Positions 26,380 to 35,726 of a DNA stretch of 51,024 bases are shown in pieces (position 1 is the first letter of the stretch; each line of letters opens with the position of its first letter). This DNA is from Flavobacteriaceae bacterium (lineage in GTDB: Bacteria > Bacteroidota > Bacteroidia > Flavobacteriales > Flavobacteriaceae), in NCBI GenBank assembly GCA_025800395.1, contig JAOXRU010000541.1:1-51024 (forward strand), read 5' to 3'. The notes under the pieces were generated by a model that was given only the letters and a program-made list of their open reading frames with translations, was not told the origin of the DNA and made no database searches. Position numbers and translations under genes: made by a program.

Positions 26380-27240
26380 TCAATTTTTAGCCTCTGGCTG
26401 TATGGTGACATGGTGGATACCGTATTGGGTTTGCAACTTATTGGAGATTTCTTGCACAAAAGTAGCAAATTCGACCAAATTCAAATTCTCGGCAAATTGT
26501 ATTTGTGCTTCCAAATGGGTTTCTGTCTCGTGCAGCTGCCAGATATGAATATGAAACATTTTGGCCACCCTAGCATCGGCTTCCACAGTTTGTTTTACCG
26601 CTTCTAGGTCGATATGATCGGGTGTAAAAAGCATGAGCACTTTGCTAGATTGCAGTAGTAGCTTGTAACCCGCTACTATCAGGTATAGGGCTATAAGTAG
26701 GGTGAGCACGCTATCTACCCAATACCAGCCATAAAAATGCATGAGAATGCCACCTAGCAAAACCGCTACCGATGCCATGGCATCGGTGAGCAAATGTAGA
26801 TAGGCCGATCGCATATTCATATTGCTTTTGGCGTCTTTGTGCAACAAAATTACGCTTGCAAAATTGGCCAAAACACCCAGTATTGCTAGCGCTATAACAA
26901 TTAGGGATCCTACCTCTTGCGGGTGCAACAGCCGTTCTATGGCTTCCCTGATGAGGTAAATAGCAACTACAATCAAAGAAGCCGCATTTACAAATGCTGC
27001 TAATATTTCGGCTCGTTTGTAGCCAAAGGTTTTGCGGTTGGTCGCCCGGCGATGGCTAAGACGATCTGCGATATAACTTACCAACAACGAAAGCACATCG
27101 CTGAGGTTGTGCAGGGCATCGGATAGCAAACTCAAACTCCCAGACCACATGCCACCTACAAATTGCCCAATGGTAATGAGTATATTCAATCCAATGGCCA
27201 ACAAGAGATTTCTGCCTGTGCTATGGTGATGGTGCGACAA
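26380..27240 (-). CDS. Cation diffusion facilitator (Zn/Co/Cd efflux)
   Basis: A 286-residue inner-membrane antiporter that exports divalent metals, mainly zinc. The N-terminus is histidine-rich (MSHHHHSTGRN). Six membrane helices follow; metal-site residues are in helix 2 (SLLSDALHNLSDVLSLLVSY, with the D-x-H-x-x-x-D pattern) and helix 5 (LLTDAMASVAVLLGG). The C-terminal cytosolic domain (about 200-286) carries HIHIWQLHETETHLEAQIQF. Both layout and length fit the CzcD/ZitB branch. It is transcribed alone. Confidence 0.93.
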   Translation of the reverse strand: MSHHHHSTGRNLLLAIGLNILITIGQFVGGMWSGSLSLLSDALHNLSDVLSLLVSYIADRLSHRRATNRKTFGYKRAEILAAFVNAASLIVVAIYLIREAIERLLHPQEVGSLIVIALAILGVLANFASVILLHKDAKSNMNMRSAYLHLLTDAMASVAVLLGGILMHFYGWYWVDSVLTLLIALYLIVAGYKLLLQSSKVLMLFTPDHIDLEAVKQTVEADARVAKMFHIHIWQLHETETHLEAQIQFAENLNLVEFATFVQEISNKLQTQYGIHHVTIQPEAKN

Positions 27241-27603
27241 TTGTTGAGATTTATATACAAAAATAAGAAAAGCACGCTCGAATACACCAAAAGTCTGTAT
27301 AGGAATGGCTCCAAATTACATATTTGCTTTGGTCGTATCATTTTTTTCTAGGTTTGAATCATCGTCTTTTGGGAGAATTCCAATTCAAACCTATACGCCA
27401 AAGAAGCTTGGCAAGCTCATTTATGGTAATACAAAGAGCAAAACAACACCATTTTCCTACCAATCTACCATACCCATAAAAAGCGGACAGTGTCAAACCT
27501 CTTCATGTTTAAAGAAAAAAGGTATGCAAAACCAAAAGTGAGAAATCAAAAAAACCAGCCGAAAAAATTCCATCGATAGGGAAAACAACTGCAGCGGATG
27601 GCG
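27241..27603. other. Intergenic region without a convincing gene
   Basis: This 363-base gap holds the promoter region of the CDF gene. A 78-codon + strand frame (27305-27541, MAPNYIFALVVSFFSRFESS...) exists, but its composition after residue 20 is not clearly protein-like and no family is recognisable, so I do not call it. There is no hairpin or repeat seen. Confidence 0.5.
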
Positions 27604-28038
27604 CTAAGAACAAATCGGAATTTTGCCTATACGATTTTCGTGTCTACCGCCTTCAAAATCGGTTTGCAAAAAGGTTTTTACCATTTCCAATGCTTGAGGT
27701 AGGGCGGTGTATCGGGCTGGGATGCAAATAATATTGGCATTGTTGTGCAGACGAGCAAGTTGCACAATTTCTTTGTTCCAACATAGTGCAGCACGTATAC
27801 CTTGGTATTTGTTGGCCGTCATGGCCACCCCATTACCACTACCACAAATGAGGATGCCAAAGTCCACCGTTTCGCTTTCGACCAATCTCGAAACAGGATG
27901 TACAAAATCTGGATAGTCCACACTCGAAGTATCGTCTGTACCCTGGTTACTTATTTCCACATCCATAGATTTGAGCATGCCGATAATCGAAATTTTGTAT
28001 TCGGTGCCCGCGTGATCATTTCCTATTGCAATTTTCAT
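27604..28038 (-). CDS. rpiB: Ribose-5-phosphate isomerase B
   Basis: It interconverts ribose-5-phosphate and ribulose-5-phosphate (pentose phosphate pathway). The 144 residues have the RpiB/LacAB signature: IGNDHAGTEYK at the N-terminus, VDYPDFVHPV, the active-site loop ILICGSGNGVAMTANKYQGI with the catalytic cysteine near residue 66, and HNNANIICIPARY with the phosphate-binding arginine. The C-terminal FEGGRHENRIGKI is typical. Cytosolic. It is likely monocistronic on the minus strand. Confidence 0.94.
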   Translation of the reverse strand: MKIAIGNDHAGTEYKISIIGMLKSMDVEISNQGTDDTSSVDYPDFVHPVSRLVESETVDFGILICGSGNGVAMTANKYQGIRAALCWNKEIVQLARLHNNANIICIPARYTALPQALEMVKTFLQTDFEGGRHENRIGKIPICS

Positions 28039-28336
28039 AATATTGGTGTTTTTCCCTCCAAAAACAGCTTTTGGAAGCGGTGGGATTATTTGTTGTAAAA
28101 CTACTCTTTTTTTTGATTTGAAAAGACACTTTTAAAAAGAGTTGTTAACCTTGTAAATAACAATGGAAAAATTTTTGCTATATCATGCAATATTTATTTA
28201 AAAACATCGATTAAACGCAAAAAATCAAAAATATTGTATAAAATTTGTGTATTTCATCGAATAAATAGGTTTTTAAACGATTAAATTCAAAAACTTTTAT
28301 ACTTTCGAATCAGATCATAATTAAAACCCTCCCATC

Positions 28337-29509
28337 ATGAAATATTATTACCTACTTATTTTGCTAATATGCGTGTCTGCCACCAACGCACAGGAAGTGA
28401 CTGTAAAAGACCCCAATTTTGAACAAGCACTTATCGATTTACACATGGATAGTGGCCAGATCGATGGAAAAATAGATGCCACCAAAGTATTGTATGTGCG
28501 CAATCTCAATATTTCCAACAAAAACATTGCAGACCTAACTGGAATTGAGGCTTTTGCCAACCTCGAAAACCTCAATGCCAGCGGGAATCTACTAGAAAAA
28601 GCCAATTTGACTGGCAATTTGTTTTTGAAAAAAGTGGTATTGTACGGCAACAAACTACAGACCGTAGATGTGTCTTCCAACGTATGGCTGGAGCGCCTAA
28701 ATGTCTATCAGAACGAAATCACCCAAATCGATCTGAAAAACAATCGCAACTTGTCTTATCTTGCCATTGCCAACAACGAATTGACCAACCTCCATCTTGT
28801 TTCCAACAGAAAATTGGAGACGGTGTATTGCCAAAACAACAAGATCAGTAGTCTAGATCTTACCGAAATGCAAGCACTGAAAACACTCAATTGCGAAAAC
28901 AACAACCTCACCAATTTGATCTTGACCAATGCCAAAAACCTAGATAGATTGGTAGCAGCCAACAATTTTTTATCCCAATTGACCACCGAGACCAACTTAG
29001 GCTTGGCTTATACAAATCTGATGTTCAATACCATAGAGCAATTAGATTTTTCCAAAAATCAGAATTTGAACACCCTCATTGTTTCCCACAACCAACTAAA
29101 GTCCCTCAACATCCAAAACGGACAGAACGATAACTTGGCGATTTTTCAAGCAGAAAACAATCCAGACCTAGAATGCATCACAGCAGACGATAGCGTAGTA
29201 AGCGCCACCATATCTAGCAACCGATGGAACAAGGATGCCGATGCAGGATTTGCCCTAGACTGCGCCGGAAACGAAAAGATAGCCCAAAACAGCTTTGAGG
29301 TATTTATGAACGACAACAAAACCTTAGATGTACAAAGCCCAACCGCAGGAGTAGCCAACCTATACACCCTAGGCGGCACCCCAGTCATCCGTTCCAAAGT
29401 AGACAAAGGACCACAACAATTCGACCTAAGCAAACTCAACAACGCCATCTACATACTCAGTATCGTAGGCACCGATGGTATTTACACCAAAAAAATCATG
29501 CTCCAATAG
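28337..29509 (+). CDS. Leucine-rich-repeat protein with T9SS sorting domain
   Basis: A secreted 390-residue protein. Signal peptide MKYYYLLILLICVSATNAQ; then about ten short LRRs of about 21 residues (ENLNASGNLLEKANLTGNLF, KTLNCENNNLTNLILTNAKN, NTLIVSHNQLKSLNIQNG), similar to internalin/BspA-like repeats; then a spacer and a C-terminal type A sorting domain (residues about 305-390, ending DGIYTKKIMLQ) that directs export through the type IX secretion system. Likely a surface adhesin or recognition protein. It ends in a region followed by a strong terminator. It marks the left edge of the accessory island. Confidence 0.9.
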   Translation: MKYYYLLILLICVSATNAQEVTVKDPNFEQALIDLHMDSGQIDGKIDATKVLYVRNLNISNKNIADLTGIEAFANLENLNASGNLLEKANLTGNLFLKKVVLYGNKLQTVDVSSNVWLERLNVYQNEITQIDLKNNRNLSYLAIANNELTNLHLVSNRKLETVYCQNNKISSLDLTEMQALKTLNCENNNLTNLILTNAKNLDRLVAANNFLSQLTTETNLGLAYTNLMFNTIEQLDFSKNQNLNTLIVSHNQLKSLNIQNGQNDNLAIFQAENNPDLECITADDSVVSATISSNRWNKDADAGFALDCAGNEKIAQNSFEVFMNDNKTLDVQSPTAGVANLYTLGGTPVIRSKVDKGPQQFDLSKLNNAIYILSIVGTDGIYTKKIMLQ

Positions 29510-29610
29510 ACTGTGAACCCGTTTTTGCACCCGCCCAAGGTCAAAAACACCAAGGGAAAACAATATCCCTTTCCCAAGAGCTGATTTGATTGCTGCGCGA
29601 GTTTGCGTAC

Positions 29611-29663
29611 AACTGCCTATAGGAGAACTAACAACATTTCTCGATCCTATAGGCAGTTTTTTT
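29611..29663 (+). terminator. Strong Rho-independent terminator
   Basis: AACTGCCTATAGGA (29611-29624) pairs perfectly, 14 bp, with TCCTATAGGCAGTT (29645-29658), then a T tract. Its loop is about 20 bases. It lies about 100 bases after the LRR gene stop and could end that transcript or a short RNA. Confidence 0.75.
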
Positions 29664-29851
29664 GTATACCCCTCTTTTGCCTCCTCCCCAAGGTCGTCTG
29701 CCAAAGAGGGTCGGGCCATACGCTTGTAGTTTCTGCAAGCAAGCAAAAGCTTTACTAGCTAGTACGGGGGCTTCCTAGCGGTCGCCTCCGCCTAGCAAGT
29801 GCAGCTAATGATTGCTTCCAAAAAGCTATCGCTACTACCCCTTATACCAAG
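29664..29851. other. Relatively GC-rich stretch before the recombinase remnant
   Basis: This stretch contains GCTTCCTAGCGGTCGCC then TCCGCCTAGC, a palindrome-like pair around CTAGCGG/CCGCCTAG, and is visibly richer in G+C than the region to its right. I see no gene. Its place beside a recombinase remnant makes it a candidate for a recombination-site or mobile-element relic. Confidence 0.3.
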
Positions 29852-30052
29852 ACCATTTTACTATAAAGCGGCGTAGATACTCGATACATTTAAGAGTTAC
29901 TAGGCCATGCACGCCCAGAAACCACCATGATTTATACCCACGTACAGCAATACCATTTAGAGCGCATAACCAACAACTTAGATTTAATAGTTCTGGATTA
30001 CCAATCTCAACAAAAGCAAAAAAACATCCGCATAACCCAGAATTCTCCCTGA
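29852..30052 (+). pseudogene. Tyrosine recombinase/integrase, C-terminal remnant
   Basis: The + frame reads TILL*SGVDTRYI*ELLGHAR, then PETTMIYTHV and a 23-residue tail to TGA at 30050-30052. This is the unmistakable end of a phage-type/Xer-type integrase: the SGVDTRYIQELLGH box with the conserved LGH-x-R and the nucleophile tyrosine in MIYTHV. Two TAA stops interrupt it (29864 and 29891; the second changes the usual Gln codon of YIQELLGH). The catalytic arginine and N-terminal DNA-binding part are absent, so it is a dead fragment. It sits at the left end of the one-directional gene array. Confidence 0.85.
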
Positions 30053-30119
30053 TTAACATCTTATTTTCTACAAAAAACAATTATTTGGGCTATTATCCTT
30101 GATTTTATAGAAATAATAC

Positions 30120-30150
30120 GGTGCGTTTGGAGACAGACTGCCGTTAGTGG
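30120..30150 (+). repeat. Array boundary motif a (GGAGACAGACTGCCGTTAG)
   Basis: GGTGCGTTTGGAGACAGACT followed by GCCGTTAGTGG. The same motif ends other intergenic elements at 31813-31841, 33762-33787 and 36546-36582. It lies about 70 bases before the first Fic gene. Confidence 0.6.
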
Positions 30151-30220
30151 CAACACAAGATAAGTTGGTGATTTGAATTAAATATGTTAATTTTGAGTTC
30201 AAAATTAACATATTTATACA

Positions 30221-31519
30221 ATGAAGTTTGAAAATCCGCCAAGCCCGTTAATGACTGACAAGTTAATTGATGACTATTTTGATAAGACTTATTCGGGTTT
30301 TTTAAAGACATCTGATGATAAATATTACTATTGGGATGAACTTAAGCATAGAAAAAAAATCCCTTATAACGACCCTCTCAAGGCTTGGAGTTTAATAAAA
30401 CTTCACAGAAGAGGTAATTATAAAAGACTGAAATTTGGAATAGAAGAATTTAATTATTGCTTGACAGATAATATTCAAGAAAACCTTCACGAATTTGACT
30501 TAAAACTAATTGGAGGGCTTTACAGAAATCCAATCACACCGTTTCATAGAGCTGAATATCTAAAGAATTCCATACTGGAAGAAGCAATCGCAAGCTCACA
30601 AATGGAAGGAGCAGCTACTACAACTAAAGTAGCATTTGAAATGTTAAAATCAGGACGTAAGCCGAGAGATGAATCTGAACAGATGATTTTCAATAATTTA
30701 CGCAGCATTAAACTAATTACTGAAGAAATTGACAAACCTCTTGATTTTACTTTAATAATTGAATTACATAAAACAATGACTGCTAATACCAGCGCTGAAT
30801 ATTGTGCTGGGGATTTCAGAAAAAAACAAATTTTTGTTCAAGACCACGTAGATGGAGAAATTGCGCACAGACCACCAGAAGTAAAGTTTGTAGATAAGTA
30901 TATGACTGATTTGTGTGAATTTGCCAATTCAGATAAACCATTTATACACCCAATCATTAAAGCTTCAATTATTCACTTTTTAATTGGATATATTCATCCT
31001 TTTATGGATGGAAATGGAAGAACAGCTAGAGCGTTGTTTTATTGGTTTTTAGTAAAAAAAGAATATTCGTTAATAAAAAATATTTCTATTTCAAGAGCAA
31101 TCTTAAATTCTAGAATTCAATACGACAAAGCTTTCTTAAAAACAGAAAATGACAATAATGACATAACATATTTCATTAATTATTCCATAAAGAGTTTAAG
31201 AGTAGCATTTGAAAGCCTTATTAAATATAGAGATAAAAAGAAAAAGGATATTGAGCAAGCTAATTTAGTTTCCTATAAAATATTAGACAATGGTCTAAAT
31301 AAAAGACAAGCTGATTTAGTTGGATATCTTTACATAAAAGAAAAAGGCAAAGTCAATATTGCTTCATATTCAAAAAAGCATGAAATAGTCAGGCAAACAG
31401 CAAGAAAAGACCTAAATGAATTGGTGAATATTGGGCTTATAAATGAAGTTAAAGACGGGAGGAGCGTAGTTTTTAGAATTACTTCAAAAGAACAAGTAGA
31501 TAAGTTCATTGGAGAATAA
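30221..31519 (+). CDS. Fic family protein with C-terminal winged helix
   Basis: A 432-residue Fic/DOC protein, predicted to transfer AMP (or another phosphate-linked group) from a nucleotide to a protein hydroxyl. N-terminal Fic_N-like region; class II inhibitory motif SSQMEG near residues 127-132; catalytic motif HPFMDGNGRTAR near residues 258-269; a beta-hairpin flap in between; and a C-terminal wHTH (about 365-430, SYSKKHEIVRQTARKDLNELVN) suggesting autoregulation or DNA binding. The gene is AT-rich compared with the left part of the window. The target is unknown. It is first in the accessory array and has array motif a as leader. Confidence 0.88.
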   Translation: MKFENPPSPLMTDKLIDDYFDKTYSGFLKTSDDKYYYWDELKHRKKIPYNDPLKAWSLIKLHRRGNYKRLKFGIEEFNYCLTDNIQENLHEFDLKLIGGLYRNPITPFHRAEYLKNSILEEAIASSQMEGAATTTKVAFEMLKSGRKPRDESEQMIFNNLRSIKLITEEIDKPLDFTLIIELHKTMTANTSAEYCAGDFRKKQIFVQDHVDGEIAHRPPEVKFVDKYMTDLCEFANSDKPFIHPIIKASIIHFLIGYIHPFMDGNGRTARALFYWFLVKKEYSLIKNISISRAILNSRIQYDKAFLKTENDNNDITYFINYSIKSLRVAFESLIKYRDKKKKDIEQANLVSYKILDNGLNKRQADLVGYLYIKEKGKVNIASYSKKHEIVRQTARKDLNELVNIGLINEVKDGRSVVFRITSKEQVDKFIGE

Positions 31520-31663
31520 GTACTATTGCCAATCGAATAGACGGCTCCACTAGTAATTGACGGAGTGTGCCTTTTAATCCTTGAAAAAAGCAGATTTTGA
31601 GAAGCTTCTAGAGTTTCCCCACACCAAAGGATGCGTGCGGGAACAGGGATATGTTTTTGCGGC

Positions 31664-31841
31664 TTTTTAGCGCTAGAGGGTTTGGGGTCAAGTTGCTATT
31701 TTTGGCCTATAAATAGCCTTTAGAATTAATTATCCGTGCCAAATCTACTTTTTAAGAAATTTCCTAAATATCTGCAGATATAATCCAATTGGTGTATATT
31801 TAACTAAAAACTAGGTGGTTTTGAGACAAACTGCCGTTGCA
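31664..31841 (+). repeat. Intergenic array repeat, copy A
   Basis: From TTTTTAGCGCTAGAGGG to GACAAACTGCCGTTGC. It shares a 40-plus-base identical core with copy B (31754-31797 here; it includes CCTAAATATCTGCAGATATA) and a weaker match with copy C. Near its end the TGTATATTTAAC stretch resembles a -7 promoter box pointing into the next gene, 26 bases downstream. Weak similarity to copy B extends left to about 31580. Confidence 0.75.
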
Positions 31842-31866
31842 CGCATGCCAAAACTAACATTCTGTA

Positions 31867-33519
31867 ATGAAACAAACATTAATATTTACACTTTTTTTAC
31901 TTGCAATAAAAACATATTCACAAGAATTAGAAAAGTGGATAATTCAAAAGCTCGACACTCAAATTGAAAAATATATCGATGGTATTTCGCCAGGAATAGC
32001 AGTCGGAATTGTTAAAGAAGGAAATGTTGTTTTTAAAAAATATATTGGTTATTCTAATCTTGAACACGAAATTAAAATAAATGAAAACACAAGGTTTAAT
32101 ATAGCTTCCAATGCAAAACAATACACCGCCTTATGCATTTTGAGATTGATAGAACAAGGAAAATTAGCTTTAGATGATGACATAAGAAAATATCTGCCAG
32201 AATTGTATCGAGAAATAAAACACGAAATTACAATATCAAACCTTTTAACACATACAAGCGGAATTAGAGACGTTTACGGACTATGGGCATTAAAAGGGAA
32301 AGATTGGTATGAACTTTTTATAGATAACGATGATGCGATTGAACTTTTAGCATCTCAAACAGATCTAAATTTTCAGCCTAGTAAGGAGTATTTGTACAGC
32401 AATTCAAATTATATACTGCTAACAGAAATTATTAAAAAAGTTTCTGGAACTAAATTTAAGAATTTTTCTAACTCATTATTTGCAGAATTAGGAATGGAAA
32501 ATACATCTTTTCTTACCAATTATATGGCTATAATTCCAAATAAGGCAAGACCTTATGGAAATTGGAATGGTTGGCGAGAATATCCAGTAGTAACCGAATT
32601 AAATGGTGATGGTGCTTTATATACAACTTTAAAAGACCAAATGAAATGGGAGCAAATCATTCAGCAAAATAATGGCAAAACCTTATCTGCTTCAACAATT
32701 AAAGAAAGTCAATCAACATTAGAAGATATAGATTTTAACAATTACGGATATGGATTAATGTTCGGCAAATATGAGGGTTTAAATTACACGTATCACGATG
32801 GTAGCACAGGAGCTTACAAAGCAACATTTTTTAGATTTAATCAACAGAATGTTTCGATAGTCATAATGTCAAACAACGAGAATGTACCAACAAATTATTT
32901 AGCACAACAGTTGACAGATATTGTTTTTGAATTAGATATAAATAATGAGAAATATCCATCAAGTCCTAAGAAGACAGAAAGACTAAAAGACTTAAAAAAT
33001 GTGGTGGGAAATTATCAAAACGAAAATGGGACTATAATAAAGATAAGTGAAAAAGATGGTTCTTTATTTAGAAAGATTTATCAACGAAAACAAGTAAAAA
33101 TGATAAACGAGAAACAAGGCTTGTTTTCTTATGAAACAAACGATAAGCTTAAAATGAATTTTTCTAATATTGGCACAAAACGACAAAAACTGACTTTATA
33201 TTTAGCCACTCAAAAACCAAGCGTTTATTATAAACTACCAGCTGAAAAAATAGAAAATGGTTATAATAGGAGTATAAATGGAACCTATTTTAATGAAGAA
33301 ACCGATACAGAAATTGTGATTGAGCACGTCAAAGATGATAATTACAACATTATCAAAAATGGAAGAAAACGAGATGGAAAACTCATTACAAAAGACTATC
33401 TAAGAATGATGAGTTCTTACAAAATTCGAGTTATTAGGGATGAAACAGGAAACATAAGAGGATTAAACTTAGAAAACGGCAGAATTAAAAATGTCATTTT
33501 CAAAAAGCAGACCATCTAA
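31867..33519 (+). CDS. Beta-lactamase-fold serine hydrolase (class C/PBP-like), secreted
   Basis: The 550 residues begin with a signal peptide (MKQTLIFTLFLLAIKTYSQ). The domain shows the SxxK motif S81-N-A-K84, the Y177-S178-N179 triad element, and H310-D-G312 in place of KTG, as in D-aminopeptidases and esterase-like members of the S12 family. A C-terminal beta domain (about 375-550, with NVVGNYQNENGTIIKISEKD and a second copy-like segment RSINGTYFNEETDTEIVIEH) matches the lipocalin-like tails seen in such proteins. Hydrolysis of D-amino acid peptides, esters or beta-lactams is possible. It is a separate unit between array repeats. Confidence 0.88.
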   Translation: MKQTLIFTLFLLAIKTYSQELEKWIIQKLDTQIEKYIDGISPGIAVGIVKEGNVVFKKYIGYSNLEHEIKINENTRFNIASNAKQYTALCILRLIEQGKLALDDDIRKYLPELYREIKHEITISNLLTHTSGIRDVYGLWALKGKDWYELFIDNDDAIELLASQTDLNFQPSKEYLYSNSNYILLTEIIKKVSGTKFKNFSNSLFAELGMENTSFLTNYMAIIPNKARPYGNWNGWREYPVVTELNGDGALYTTLKDQMKWEQIIQQNNGKTLSASTIKESQSTLEDIDFNNYGYGLMFGKYEGLNYTYHDGSTGAYKATFFRFNQQNVSIVIMSNNENVPTNYLAQQLTDIVFELDINNEKYPSSPKKTERLKDLKNVVGNYQNENGTIIKISEKDGSLFRKIYQRKQVKMINEKQGLFSYETNDKLKMNFSNIGTKRQKLTLYLATQKPSVYYKLPAEKIENGYNRSINGTYFNEETDTEIVIEHVKDDNYNIIKNGRKRDGKLITKDYLRMMSSYKIRVIRDETGNIRGLNLENGRIKNVIFKKQTI

Positions 33520-34301
33520 ATAAAAAGATGGAGAATAGGCCAGCGCACAACATTTTATAAAAATAATAGCGGCTTAATCGCTTAAACGGAAATAAATCCT
33601 ATAAATCAAACGGTAGTAACAAACCAAAAAGTAATCGCACAAAATCCACTGCTATCCTTATAGGAGCCCGTCAGACTGTCTCAAAACCTACCTTTTTAGG
33701 AAACCTATACGGGTAGGTGCGTTTGAAATTTTTCAAATATAAACCTCAAAAGGGTAAAACGAGTTTGGAGACAGACTGCCGTTGGGTGTAATTGAAAAAA
33801 AGCTTGATTCTTGTTTATTTAAGCAATTAAAAAGCCGAAAGGTTTTCGAAAGTCACCATATTGATTGGCTAAGCAGAAAGGATAAATTGACGTCTGATTA
33901 ACCAAGCGGATAAAACGAAGTGGAACATACCGATTTTGACATGGAGCATACAGCAAAAATCATTGATTGGAATAGTGGAATGGGAAAAACAAGCTGAGAA
34001 GAAAAGAGTCTATTGTTCGAAGCTTTAAAGATAAAAACAGCTAAAACAGTTCTAACAAGATTAAAAAACAACTGTACATAACCATTGGCTATATGCAATA
34101 CGGTTTTTAGTTTCTAGCCAAAGTTTAAAGGCTGTCATTATCGCTTACAATTTTGTAAATTAGTATTTTAAAACATAAAAGCGACAAAATTGCTCGCTAG
34201 GCAAGGTGCATTTGGCAACTAGTAAACGCTTGTCAGACCCTACACTTCGCATAGCCGAGACCATTGTGGGTAATGGAATTCAGCATTCAATAAAAGGTGC
34301 A
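33520..34301. other. Intergenic region with array motifs and gene relics
   Basis: It holds CCAGCGCACAAC at about 33541-33552, an inverted pair of array motifs (33671-33787) and a frame with an in-frame stop at about 33913-34080 (WNSGMGKTS*EEKSLLFEAL) that could be a dead gene. At about 34264-34275 TTGTGGGTAAT is an array-type box before the next gene; TGCCCACAAC at about 35220-35229 after that gene is its complement. No intact gene. Confidence 0.45.
33671..33787. repeat. Inverted pair of array motifs (c)
   Basis: CAGACTGTCTCAAAACCTACC near 33673-33693 is the reverse complement of the GGTgcGTTTGgAGACAGACTG motif, which follows in direct orientation at 33762-33787 (GTTTGGAGACAGACTGCC then GTTGGGTG). 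The two arms bracket about 70 bases. Such an inverted pair could fold into a cruciform or single-strand recombination site. Confidence 0.55.
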
Positions 34302-35207
34302 ATGAAAAGATTATTATTCAAAATATTATTTCTCCTATTTACAACATCGTTATTCTCACAAAACCATGGGGACATATACTTAGGTGTTCTTGAAACAAAA
34401 AATGTATCATCTAAAGATACTTCTCGGATAAAAATTCAAAGAATATTATTCAGGTTTGAAAATAACGAATGGTATTCTTTGGAAAATGATATTTCAAATT
34501 CTACATTATATCCATCACAGGCAAACTGGATTATAGCATTTGATGGGAAAAATATAGGTTCTTTTGGTTCTAATATGGCTCCTATAAAAAACAAAAATAC
34601 ACCATGGACATTTCCAAGAGATGCATATCACATCCCAAGCAAGAAGGATTTACCTACTATTGGAACTCCTTCGATGGAATTTTCAGGCTGGGTAGGTTAC
34701 GAACAGCCAAGACCATTAGTAACTGTAACTGCCAACAACTACGCTGACCCAGAACAATGGAAACCATTTAAACCCGCTAGGAAAGAAATTGCTGAATTGG
34801 CACCTCTTTACGAAGAACATTTCAGGAATATGGAGTTGCGTTGGGTGGATACCGTAATTCACTCCAAACTCGAATTTGGGAAATCATACATTTCATCCAA
34901 GTCAGATAAATTGTTACAGATTGGGATATTGGATTCCGTTAATGGAAAAGAACACATATCTAATCGAATATGGATTTATAAATCAAAATCGGGAGAAATA
35001 ATTAACCTTTCAAAGGCTATAGATTTTCCATTTAAAGGACATGGTGATTCAGAGGTATCAAACCTATATCTATTGGATGCCGGGGACTATGACAATAATG
35101 GCTATAGTGAAGTGGTTTTTTGGATTGATAGGTACAATGGAAATGGATATGCTTTGTTTTATAATAATTTTTCAAGTCATGTATCTTTTGATTGGAGTTA
35201 TCATTAA
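34302..35207 (+). CDS. Unknown secreted protein
   Basis: The 301-residue protein has a signal peptide MKRLLFKILFLLFTTSLFSQ; the frame extends upstream to 34206, but that part has no secretion signal and overlaps array sequence, so ATG 34302 is chosen. The mature part contains SGWVGYEQPRPLVTVTANNY, an FTFP-type motif, and near the end DAGDYDNNGYSEVVFWIDRY, a calcium-binding-like DxDxNG loop typical of FG-GAP/VCBS repeats. No family is named with confidence. It is bracketed by inverted boxes TTGTGGG (left) and CCCACAA (right), like a cassette. Confidence 0.65.
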   Translation: MKRLLFKILFLLFTTSLFSQNHGDIYLGVLETKNVSSKDTSRIKIQRILFRFENNEWYSLENDISNSTLYPSQANWIIAFDGKNIGSFGSNMAPIKNKNTPWTFPRDAYHIPSKKDLPTIGTPSMEFSGWVGYEQPRPLVTVTANNYADPEQWKPFKPARKEIAELAPLYEEHFRNMELRWVDTVIHSKLEFGKSYISSKSDKLLQIGILDSVNGKEHISNRIWIYKSKSGEIINLSKAIDFPFKGHGDSEVSNLYLLDAGDYDNNGYSEVVFWIDRYNGNGYALFYNNFSSHVSFDWSYH

Positions 35208-35726
35208 AATAAAACCACTGCCCACAACAAAAAACATAGCGAATTTTGCATATAGTGCTTAAAATGAGTGTGATAGCATTTTAAAAATATAGCAGTATTT
35301 TGAAAACTTGAAGCTTTGAAGTGCCAAACGACACATATTCAAGCCATTATACATAAGAAACCAAACTAATCAAAAAAATATTAATGGAAAAAAATCAAAA
35401 TTATTTGGAGTATATGGTGAAAAATCCGTTGAGAACTTTCTTAAACTAATAGTGTAGTCTTCCCTTTTTTAGACCCCTTCCAACAAACCCTTAAGTAAGC
35501 AATTACTAGCTCCGAATAAATTTTTTTTTTACATTATCAGTACGCAAAAAAAATTTAAAGTTCTTGTTTTGTTTTCTGTAAGAACTTTACTGCTTTTAAG
35601 ATCTGTTATGTTATTCTTATCATACCATTATAAAGCCCGAAAGCTATGCCAATAGCTTCCATTATTAATATAAAACGGAAATTTGGAATTGGTGATGTTC
35701 TTTGTTGGGTGTGATTTTAACAAATT
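35208..35726. other. Intergenic region, 519 bases, no gene
   Basis: It begins with the cassette-end box TGCCCACAAC (about 35220-35229), then AT-rich sequence with a TTTTTTTTTT run near 35521. Near its end GTTGGGTGTGATT (35704-35716) repeats the GTTGGGTG box seen at 33781, about 15 bases before the lipoprotein gene. No open frame has coding character. Confidence 0.5.

Noticed and set aside
27305..27541. A 78-codon + strand frame before rpiB
   Set aside because: Only the first 20 residues look membrane-like; the rest is of low coding character, and no homologous family is recognised.
29812..30102. A 96-codon + strand frame overlapping the recombinase relic
   Set aside because: The recombinase similarity is in another frame (SGVDTRYI*ELLGH), which explains the sequence; this frame is a shadow.
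33898..34098. A minus-strand 66-codon frame in the array gap
   Set aside because: The plus strand shows a more protein-like frame with a stop; the minus frame has no start context or signal.
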